This document shows positions 56,093 through 64,000 of a DNA stretch of 64,000 nucleotides, in pieces. The notes under the pieces were generated by a model. That model was not told the DNA's origin, did no database searches, and saw nothing but the letters and a program-made list of their open reading frames with translations. Both the position numbers and the translations under genes were made by a program. The stretch covers positions 2,763,480 to 2,827,479 of the forward strand of contig NC_089325.1 of the NCBI RefSeq assembly GCF_036669915.1, read 5' to 3'. Positions within the stretch are counted from its first letter, which is position 1. Each line of letters starts with the position of its first letter. This DNA comes from Pocillopora verrucosa (lineage: Eukaryota; Cnidaria; Anthozoa; Scleractinia; Pocilloporidae).

Positions 56093-58042
56093 TCAAACTC
56101 CCACTAATTTTTGATCTAATGGGTGGACTTCTCCATTAATGGAAGGGGTTGCCACAAATTCAACATAACAGTCCTCTGGATATTCACATGGAGCAAGATC
56201 TAGTTCAAATATCAGCACACTTGCATTCTGGTTGGCTGTAAGCACACTTGCAGGCACATATAATGTGTTCTGTGGACCCACTACAGGCCAGTATCGACCC
56301 AGGTTGAAGCCATTGACGAAGGCTTGGCCTTTGTTCCAGCCTGGCAGTTGAAGATATGTGTCAGATGAAGAATTTACGGGAAATTCACCATAGTAAAAGG
56401 ATGGAGCATATTCATAATCTGAATTAAACATATCTCTTTGCTTCTTGTTGTCATCAGATTTGATACAGAGCTCATAAGAATCTGAAAACAGATTGTCCAA
56501 ATTTATAGCATACATCTGCCAATGTATGAGTACCGTTCCATTCAAAGTAACATTACCAATGATTCCCTTAGGATCAGCAATTCCATTATTACTGCGACCC
56601 ATGTTCTCTACAAGAATGTCTAGCTGCAGAAAGTTTCCAATTTTAACAGAGGCTGAGAGTTCATTTTGATCACGGAATAATGTGGCTTGACGGACCCTTC
56701 CAATGTAAATTATTGCCCTGTCATGCAGTTGGCCACTGATTTCCAAGACAGCAGTACCAGACTCATAAAATGATTCTGGAATTTGTGTTCTGTACAGAAT
56801 AAATCCATAATTTTGTCCAATCTGTTCCATGGATAAAGGAATTGATGAATACACAGGGCCAGAGGGGGCAAGCTTTGATAAAACTTCAAGTAAAGTTGAC
56901 TGAAGAGTCATCTGGACTTTTCCATAAGCAAACTTTGTTGTGTTAGCAGGGATTGGGCCAACTGGAATCATCTCATACTTGGCAATTGTCTGCAATAGGA
57001 TACTGAACTTTGTTGATGTGTCACCGGCCTCTGTCAAAGGAGCATCATAATCATAGCTAGTTATACTTGGTAAAAAGTCTTTGGGCTTGGCTCCATTCAT
57101 AAAACCAAAGTTTGTGCCCCCCTCGTACATGTAAAAGTTAACTGAAGCGTTCATAGACAGGATCTTGTCAAGAGTTTTCGCCACATCTGTTGCATCTCTT
57201 GTTTGGTGAGGAATACTCCAGCGGTCAAGCCAACCTGGGTAAAACTCAGTGTTAACCAATGGTCCTTTGGGGGAGAATTTGCGCATAACTGCGAATGCTT
57301 TTTCCGGGTCTGTGCTGTCTCCAAAATCTACCGTGGCGTACAGTGTTGGCAGAGTACCGCACTGAAGGTCAGCCTCCGAATCACCATCGACTGTGAAAAG
57401 AATTACATCACTACCAAGGTATTCGCGGAAAAGCTGCTGCAGAAATTGCATGTAATTGTGATCACAAGCGACGAAAGAACCATACTCATTTTCAACTTGA
57501 ACCGAAATGATAGGTCCGCCATTTGCATACAAGAGAGGTTTTAGCTTCGGCAAAAGAACGCCCATCCAGGACTGGACATAGCTTATGTACTGAGGATTCT
57601 CCGTAGATCGTAAACTCATTGATATGTTCGACTTCAACAACCAAGGTGGAAACCCTCCAAACTCCCATTCGGCACAGATGTATGGACCAGCTCTTACGAT
57701 TACAAGGAGTCCAAGGCTGTTTGCAAGCTCAATAAAACTCACAATATCTGCGTCTCCATCAAAGTTGTACTGCCCATGAACTGGTTCGTGAATGTTCCAA
57801 GCAACGTAAGTCTGAACAGCGTTCAGACCGCCTGCCTTCATCTTCATGAGTCGATCTTTCCAGTAGAAACTCGGAACACGAAAGTAATGAAGGCTTCCGG
57901 ATATGTAACGAAATGGCTCTCCATCTTTTAGAAAACAATTGTTATCGAAATCGATGACAAAAGATCGTGGCTCAGAGCAATGTAAAGTGCAATAAAAAGC
58001 AGCGAAAAGAAGCGACAACCTTGCCAAAGTGTGGGACGCCAT
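56093..58042 (-). CDS. Beta-galactosidase-like glycoside hydrolase family 35 protein (paralogue 2)
   Basis: Intronless. The frame is open back to an ATG at 58144, but the ATG at 58042 is preferred because it gives a normal signal peptide (MASHTLARLSLLFAAFYCTL) aligned with paralogue 1; this gives 649 residues. The acid/base Glu is E186 (VENEYGSF) and the nucleophile E266 (LVNTEFYPGW). Barrel and jelly-roll motifs match paralogue 1 nearly throughout, including the C-terminal GQAFVNGFNLGRYWP. It differs by a longer insertion before the C-terminal domain (around SYELCIKSDDNKKQRDMF). Both catalytic residues are intact, so it is probably active. Tandem duplication is evident from the same strand, same structure and about 2.3 kb spacing. 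Confidence 0.93.
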   Translation of the reverse strand: MASHTLARLSLLFAAFYCTLHCSEPRSFVIDFDNNCFLKDGEPFRYISGSLHYFRVPSFYWKDRLMKMKAGGLNAVQTYVAWNIHEPVHGQYNFDGDADIVSFIELANSLGLLVIVRAGPYICAEWEFGGFPPWLLKSNISMSLRSTENPQYISYVQSWMGVLLPKLKPLLYANGGPIISVQVENEYGSFVACDHNYMQFLQQLFREYLGSDVILFTVDGDSEADLQCGTLPTLYATVDFGDSTDPEKAFAVMRKFSPKGPLVNTEFYPGWLDRWSIPHQTRDATDVAKTLDKILSMNASVNFYMYEGGTNFGFMNGAKPKDFLPSITSYDYDAPLTEAGDTSTKFSILLQTIAKYEMIPVGPIPANTTKFAYGKVQMTLQSTLLEVLSKLAPSGPVYSSIPLSMEQIGQNYGFILYRTQIPESFYESGTAVLEISGQLHDRAIIYIGRVRQATLFRDQNELSASVKIGNFLQLDILVENMGRSNNGIADPKGIIGNVTLNGTVLIHWQMYAINLDNLFSDSYELCIKSDDNKKQRDMFNSDYEYAPSFYYGEFPVNSSSDTYLQLPGWNKGQAFVNGFNLGRYWPVVGPQNTLYVPASVLTANQNASVLIFELDLAPCEYPEDCYVEFVATPSINGEVHPLDQKLVGV

Positions 58043-58194
58043 TGTCAAAATCGCAAATGAAAGGCTTGTGAAAATCATGTGACATACCGCTAGACAGCTG
58101 GAGCTGATGTACATGAAGGTGAAGACCCCAGGTATGTCACGCAATCAGAGTTGATCAACCAAATGAGCGAGACTCTGGGAACCGGAAAGCACAC

Positions 58195-58745
58195 TCCGAC
58201 ATCCGTCAGAAGGAGGTCATCTCGGGTAGATTTCCGATTACGAAATTCGCTCATGACTTCGTATTAGGCGTAAGATATTTGCATTTTTTTCCGTTGCTAA
58301 CCTATATTACAGACTCCAATAAATTTTTGCGATGCCTCCTTTTCACGGATGGCCGATTACAACTACAACATAGTAACACCTCCACGAAATCTGTCAAAAG
58401 GAGGATGTTACAACACCAGAGGTCATCTCGGGTAGATTTCTGATGACGAAATCCGAGCTCGCCCGATGTTGTCATGAAGGCCCTATTTCGCATTTTAGAG
58501 CCGCAAAATAGAGTAGAAAGGAACACTTACTTCGTTTTCGCTCATGACTTTGTATTAGCGTTAAGATATTTGCATTTTTTTCCGTTGCTAACCCATATGA
58601 CAGATTCCACAAAATACATTTGACGCCTCCTTTTCACGGATGGCCGATCACAACTACAACGTAATGACATCTTCACGAAATCTGTCAAAAGGAGGATTTT
58701 AAAACACCGGAAATCTTCTGGATTTCTGATGAAATAAATTTAACG
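58195..58745. repeat. ~300-bp tandem duplication upstream of GH35 paralogue 2
   Basis: GCTCATGACTT...GTAAGATATTTGCATTTTT occurs at ~58249 and ~58549, and CTCCTTTTCACGGATGGCCG at ~58336 and ~58628. GGAGGTCATCTCGGGTAGAT recurs at ~58210 and ~58420 in decayed form. About two units, 300 bp apart, immediately 5' of the gene, so it may contain promoter elements. Confidence 0.8.
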
Positions 58746-59186
58746 CAGTTACGTTCAGAGTTTAAGCGATATATTTTTATTTCTAATATGGTAATTGATA
58801 AAAAATTGTACATTACCTCGATTGGACGGATATTAAGGTTGACTATAATGTAGCAGGCGATATTACTTTTGTCGACAAGGATAATCCGTGACTTGTCTCA
58901 CCTATTACATTTTCTCTATCTGCGTTGTGCCATGATCATCATTGAAAATATTCTACGATAATATTTTTTACAATATTTAGATCAGGATTTTCAATTCTAA
59001 ACGCAAGAGCGTACTTAGGGAAAGATCTATAGGAAACAGTTTCTCATGAATACATTTTAAAAATTCTTTTAGCTGACTTCTACATAGATAAAAAATTACT
59101 ACACATATATATTTCACTTCGACGATTATCTTAATAAACAATTAATGGGAAGTTCTGAGATACAGTTTTTAATACTACATGTTAAA
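58746..59186. other. Intergenic AT-rich sequence
   Basis: No gene or repeat recognised between the GH35 upstream repeats and the end of the transposase-derived gene. Confidence 0.4.
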
Positions 59187-59423
59187 TTAATGGTTATTTT
59201 TCTCTTCCTGCTTAAGGGCTCTTTCGCAGTTTGGACAATGCCAGTTTGCACTTGAATCTTCCAAAATAATTGTTGAAATGCATTTCCTGTGAAAAAACTC
59301 CTTGCAGCTACAACATTTCACACAACGAGAAGGAGACTTCGAGTCTGACTCTTCCCTCGGCATTCTACACTCGCACATTACACACAGACCTCTTGAACAA
59401 AAAGTGGCCTCCTGTCTCGACAC
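59187..59423 (-). pseudogene. PHD/RING-like zinc finger at the end of the composite gene
   Basis: Overlaps the end of the protease frame in another register, so one frameshift separates them. Cys/His pattern: CVMCECRMP, CVKCCSCKEFFHRKC and WHCPNC, as in PHD fingers (C4HC3-like), ending EEKNNH at 59187. It fits as a reader or ligase-like module attached to the protease. Confidence 0.55.
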
Positions 59424-59920
59424 TCGGGTACTTTAGAGAGGGGAAAGGGGTCGAATGATCCACTCTCCAGGCTCTTTAAAAGATGTTGTCTTATCAGCTT
59501 CCTGTCAAATGTCAGATTAGAAGGATTGTGGCCATGTAGTAGCGAAACCAGAAAAGCAATAGCATAAACTCCACAGTCATCGGAATTGTTCTGGTGTTGC
59601 ACATTTGGTACAATGACCTTAAAACTAGTTCCTTCCTCGTATATAATTGATGCAATCTGTTTCTGCACGAGGGCTGCAATTCTTCCCGAAAACAGGCTGT
59701 CGTACAGATAAACTACAGAAGGAGTGTAGCATCCTACAGTAGATACCAACACCCAATGATGGCTGCCAGTATTCAGGATTTGTGAAAATTGGCCTTTTTG
59801 AACAGAAAAATTAAAAAGAGGCCCCAAAGTTGTATTTTCCAATCCTCTTGCGTGAGGGAACTGTTCCCTCAGAACAGACTGAGCTGCACCTACAATATGA
59901 TCGGTGAGCCAGTCTCCAGT
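59378..59920 (-). CDS. Ulp1-like (C48) cysteine protease domain
   Basis: In the same frame as the linker after its stop. It opens with TGDWLTDHIVGAA, the usual beginning of Ulp1/SENP-like domains. The catalytic residues are visible: His in GSHHWVLVS, Asp in VYLYDSLF, Gln in VQHQNNSDD and Cys in DDCGVYAIAF. A Leu-rich C-terminal helix follows, and the frame ends at 59378. Such proteases cleave SUMO or ubiquitin-like proteins in the host; related domains occur in some MULE transposons of plants and in animal elements. Here the domain could be translated only by reading past the stop at 59921 or from an internal start. The catalytic core itself is intact. Confidence 0.7.
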   Translation of the reverse strand, partial: TGDWLTDHIVGAAQSVLREQFPHARGLENTTLGPLFNFSVQKGQFSQILNTGSHHWVLVSTVGCYTPSVVYLYDSLFSGRIAALVQKQIASIIYEEGTSFKVIVPNVQHQNNSDDCGVYAIAFLVSLLHGHNPSNLTFDRKLIRQHLLKSLESGSFDPFPLSKVPECRDRRPLFVQEVCV

Positions 59921-60928
59921 TTAAATGGTGCTAATGTCCTGTTCCGAGAGATGGAATTTACCGGCCTTTGAGGCGCTTCTGTGAGAGGTCTTTACAAATT
60001 CTACTTCATCATCTTTTTTGTTTTGCTGGGCCAGGTTTGTGTTCGATGTCGCGTTTACTGTAAGGATGATGCATGTGTTTGCAGTGCTGGTTGTGCTCGA
60101 GGTTGTGTTAATGGAGGAGATGGTGTTTGCGTTTGCGGTGCTGGTGATGCATGTGGTCGTGTTTGGTGTGTAAGGGGTGCTTGCCTTTACAGTTTGATTG
60201 GCGTTTGAATTTGAACCATTAGAGTTATTCACGTTCACACAGCGGTTTATGTTTACTTGAGCCTCGGCGCTTGAGTTGGCATTCTTGATGTGTGCGAGTT
60301 TCGGCTGTTTGGCAGGCTGGCGTTCTATATCGTTTAAGCTGACGTTATACCCCCTTTTCATGTTGTTTGCTCTTTCCCCTACACGTCCAGTGAAAAGATT
60401 TTTCTTCTGAGATACTGGCAGCCTTTTATAGTCTACTTTCTTTTTTTTCATCCTGCGCGAATTCTTTTTCATAGTAGACTTCAGGAGAGGAGCTTCCAGA
60501 ATGATACCGTCCTCCTTGGCGGCTGTTTTCTGCAGAAGGTCGAGACACTCTTCAAGCTTTTCCTGAACTTGCCGTAAACTCCCACCAACTTCCCACGCCT
60601 CTGCAGTGTAGGTCAGGTTTTTTATCTGACCCAATAGTTCACGACATTTTGCAGCATGGGTTCGGGGTCGTAAAGTCGATTGAGGTATATTTTCAAACTG
60701 CGACGATTGCTTCTGAAGATCGTGAACCTCGTCATGCACACATGGAGGTGAGTCGACTACTTTCCCATCGGCAATACCATCGCCTTCTTCCTTTTCACCA
60801 GCTAAGAGCACATCTCTATCGACACTGAAGAATGGGGAATCTCGATATTCTTTTGGAAGTCTATCGAACGACCATGACGGGACGTGCTGGAATACGGCAA
60901 AAAAATGTTTGCATGGCAGCCGTTGCCT
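59921..60928 (-). pseudogene. Linker segment between SWIM finger and protease
   Basis: In frame with the SWIM exon after its TAG. It begins with the second half of the SWIM motif (LPCKHFFAVFQHVPSW), then an acidic stretch, a Leu-rich helical segment (LRQVQEKLEECLDLLQK) and a basic cluster (RRMKKKKVDYKRL) that could act as a nuclear localisation signal. A 70-residue Asn/Thr/Ser low-complexity tract follows. It ends at TAA 59921-59923, just inside the start of the protease domain (FHLSEQDISTI). Confidence 0.6.
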
Positions 60929-63900
60929 CTACCAATCAAAGCACTCACAGCTTGGCTGCTTGGTCCCAAACATGACTTTGTACATCTTCTTCTCTTCGAG
61001 GCTACTTTGGCTTTTCACCAAAAACTCGCCATTCTCCATGTCAATAACTGTGACATTGCTACTTGGGATAGACTCCGCAAGAGATAGCCTGTCCATGGAA
61101 TGTTTTATGATGTGGTGCGGTCGTTCTCTTAAATAGGAGGGGATGGCAGAGTTATAGCGTCGAAAACTCGCTTGAAGTTTTGTATTCAATTCCACATACC
61201 TGAGACACAAAAAGCCCATGAGAATGTTCCTTTTTACTCCATGGTAATGGTATTTGTATCACGCCTTTACAGACTGTCTCGCCTTCCACTTAGTCACTCT
61301 CTCATATTGAAAAATAACTTTCTTTTCCCTTTCTTTCATTAGACTATTTAACTGTCCGTTAAAATTTATTAAAACAATAAAACATCTTTCTATTCATTCA
61401 TTTATTCATTCATTACTAAATTTTCGGGCATTTCACACTGAAACCGAGACGTTCTATACCAAAGTGTACAAATAAACACAAAATGTTCCAAATATAGACA
61501 GCATGTGACTGGACACGGAAAGCAGGAATTACTTACTTGAGATACTTGTCAGGAAGGAACTCATCTATTAGCACTGAGAGCATCCCACTCAAGGTTCTTT
61601 GTTTGATTCCTGCTAGGTAATCATACTTGAAAGCCTTATTCTGCCTTTCAACGCCATTGTTGGTGTTGATAGTTGTAAGGAAGCGGTCTTTTCTGAACGC
61701 CCATACCCATTTCTATAAAAGAATTAAAAATTAGCTTTTCCAGCATGAAATTCAAGAAAATATGATGGTAAGTATGCATATACCTTATGTTGAGGCAGCC
61801 ATGTCTTTGTGATATAGTTACTTAAGTTGGTATTTGTCCTCCATTCTTCGCTATCCTGGAGGACGCTCAATCTATGCCGATACTCTTCTTCCGTGCGGGC
61901 CTTAGCTATCGCTCGCAGCTTTGCAAGGACTTTTTGTTTTTCGTTCAATAGGCCATTGCTGGACTTTGAAAGCCACCTTTCCCATGCCTGCTCACGATGA
62001 AAGTCGCAGATGTAGATCGCACTCTCTATTTTGTCATTGGAAAAAAAGGATAAAATGAATGAAGTTACTTTCCATGAAAGAATCAAACTGGCACCAGCTT
62101 AACATTCGTTGACGAATGTTAATAATTATTTAGAGGGAGAAACAGTAACAAAATACTCTTCCACCTGTCGAGAATTTTATTGTAAACGTGATCATGGGAG
62201 TTGATTTTTGTCGTGTACTTTGTTTGTTTCAGAATCAAGACGTTCATTAGACGTATTAGATTTTAGAAGATGGTGACTGTGCTCGCATCTTTCTTTTATA
62301 AAACCATAAATGGTCATAAATTACGAATCCATAGATATTTATTTCGCAGTGTGACACTTCTCTAAGAAAGAATCTTAATACCTGGAAATAACTTGCCAAT
62401 TGCAGACATCTCCTCTTCTGAGAAATCCACCATAAAATATGAGGGGTTCCAGGTGGGGTTCCAAGACTTAATTATCGAGAGGGCTTCATAAATGGAATCT
62501 GACGTTTCGCTTTGGATGACGAAACAGCCTACAATTTGATAATCGACGTTGGTCTTCACAACTACAAAGAAAAGAGGGAGGCTGTACTTCGTGGTCTTAT
62601 AAGTAGCGTCTAGCATACTTATTTCATTTCCATAGCGTTCTAAAAGCCGTCGTTGATCTTTCGTCTGGTGTGCAAATAGGAGCCCTTTAGTTGGCGTCTT
62701 CAATATGATATCTTCATCATCCTCCTCACCATCGCTACGACTGCTATCATCATCATCCCCATTTCGTTCCTCTCCCTGTTCGTTGTAAGTTACATAGGGC
62801 TGGAACGCAAAATAATCCTCAGGAGAAATCTCCCTCCAAAGCTTCACCTTTTCCTGAAGATCCTCCTGGACAATTTTCGAGAACCTTTCTTTGACTAAGG
62901 ATTTGTACATGTGACTTCTAATCGTAACTTTGGAGGGATAAAAGCGTCTGTTGGTCTTCAATGGCGCTTTTTTCCCTCGATATAATTCTCTTTGCACAAA
63001 GATCTTTAAATGTCGGCGTATCTCTTTCTCTGATCTTGCTCCTGCACATACGAGTTCTTGTATTTTTGCCACGAGCCTCTCATCTATGCGCTGAAACAGA
63101 CCTCCTGCCTAAATTCAAAATTAACAAAGAAATGAATGAATCAGAAATCAAGCGTAAAAAAAAGTAAATAATGAGATTAAGAAAATCGAAAAATAATTCT
63201 TACGTACACGACTAAATGCGGTTTTTGACCCACTCATTTCTATGAGAAGGACCAGTTACGTAGCCCGCAACAAAAACTGTGACGACGGTAACTGGGTATT
63301 TAATTGTAAGAGCTTACTTCTCCAGTTGGGTGCACGGTGTGTTCATCGACTGAGGGAAAATGGATGTTAATCCACCTTTCAGTTTTTGTCGTTCCAGCAT
63401 CTATGGCGTTGCGCAGCTTTTTGGAATGACTCTTACAGCGCCACTCCGTCTTTTACGAGATCTAGAGGTCAAAGGGAGGAACACAAATTGACGTTTTTGT
63501 GATGTCATTTATAGGTCGGCGTTTTCCTTGTTTTAATTACATTTTGCAATTTCTTTATTCCGACTTACCTTGTACTCCGGAAATTTGATGATTTCTCTCA
63601 TGTGCACTTGAGCGGGACAGTTGAGTTTTCTTGATTCTTGTAAAAGCTTACCAGCTCCATTTCTTCGATAGGCGTGGTCACCGGCCTATGTTTTTGGAAA
63701 AAAGAAGTCTTCTTGTTAATGAAAACTTTTGAAGCAGCGATATAACACCACGTTTCCACTGAAACTTTCTTCCATGTTGGACATTGAAATATCCTATCCT
63801 ATCGAGTCCTCTTTTCAGATCATTTACTCTCTTATCTTTATGCAAGGAGGAGGAAACTCAAGGCTACTTGATCTTGACCTTTAGTTATTAATCAACGCAA

Positions 63901-64000
63901 AATAAAAAATCTGCAAAATCATTTAAATACAAATACTTTCAACGTACCGCTTGGTTTTTCCTTTTCCCGCTTAGATGTCTATCTACACCATGTTGACAAT

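Larger units (their letters stand above)
59187..63685 (-). pseudogene. CaRF-like / MULE transposase / SWIM / Ulp1-like protease / zinc-finger composite gene, interrupted
   Basis: Minus-strand exons with matching phases: 63685-63569, 63449-63318, 63108-62382, 62025-61784, 61712-61537 and one from 61199 onward. The first two resemble the DNA-binding region of calcium-responsive transcription factor (KLNCPAQVHMREI, EWRCKSHSKKLRNAI). The third continues it and starts a MULE-type transposase (EISMLDATYKT, YFMVDFSEEE), which the next two finish (ICDFHREQAWERW, NNGVERQNKAFKYD). The last exon holds a SWIM finger (CECFDW, LPCKHF), a Lys- and Asn/Thr-rich linker, a C48 protease and a zinc finger. Stops fall at 60929-60931 and 59921-59923, with a frameshift near 59400. 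It may extend beyond the right edge. It is a mobile-element-derived gene, either decayed or a multi-product locus. Confidence 0.75.

Noticed and set aside
58043..58144. Upstream ATG at 58144 as start of GH35 paralogue 2
   Set aside because: It would place 34 extra residues before a clear signal peptide; the ATG at 58042 aligns with paralogue 1.

Overview
The window is a piece of an animal genome, most likely a cnidarian (stony-coral-like). The genes have GT-AG introns, calnexin and TRAF-type proteins point to a metazoan, the base composition is AT-rich, the telomeric repeat is TTAGGG, and the retroelements (BEL/Pao, Penelope-like, LINE) and short inverted-repeat elements are of kinds common in corals. 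The species call is inference. Exon models were assembled by eye from reading frames and splice signals.

Layout. 1-5991: a nearly complete but broken BEL/Pao LTR retrotransposon (minus strand) inserted into a LINE fragment. 6337-9937: the 3' end of a second LINE, then a ~160-bp satellite array interrupted by a 5'-truncated Penelope-like element with a hammerhead ribozyme. 9938-11518: a minus-strand frame with 24-residue Ser/Thr repeats and a zinc ribbon, broken by one stop. 12030-13031: ~1 kb of telomere-like repeats, butting directly onto a 3.2-kb block (13032-16222) that recurs at 36189-39399. A large palindromic foldback element lies at 15930-16625. 17869-21363: a spliced RING/TRAF-type zinc-finger gene (minus). 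21489-23277: tandem ~543-bp repeats, followed by a spliced integrase-like gene at 23385-25751 (minus). 26821-37619: a many-exon plus-strand gene with a probable UAS/thioredoxin-like region, a UBX-like region and a Lys-rich tail. Its last exons lie in the second copy of the duplicated block, which ends in a 100-N gap (39400-39499).

39565-50334: calnexin (minus, 18 exons, about 600 residues), with an ER lectin domain, P-domain, one membrane segment and an acidic cytosolic tail. 51905-53836 and 56093-58042: two tandem intronless GH35 beta-galactosidase-like genes (minus). 59187-63685 and probably beyond the right edge: a spliced minus-strand gene joining a CaRF-like DNA-binding region, a MULE-type transposase, a SWIM zinc finger, a Ulp1-like cysteine protease and a PHD/RING-like zinc finger, interrupted by two stops and a frameshift.

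The genes do not form a pathway: calnexin and the GH35 pair are ordinary host genes, and much of the rest is mobile-element derived. The most interesting items are the transposase-protease fusion, the telomere/duplication/gap complex (biological rearrangement or misassembly), the spliced integrase gene with its adjoining tandem array, and a family of TTAA-flanked short elements scattered through introns.
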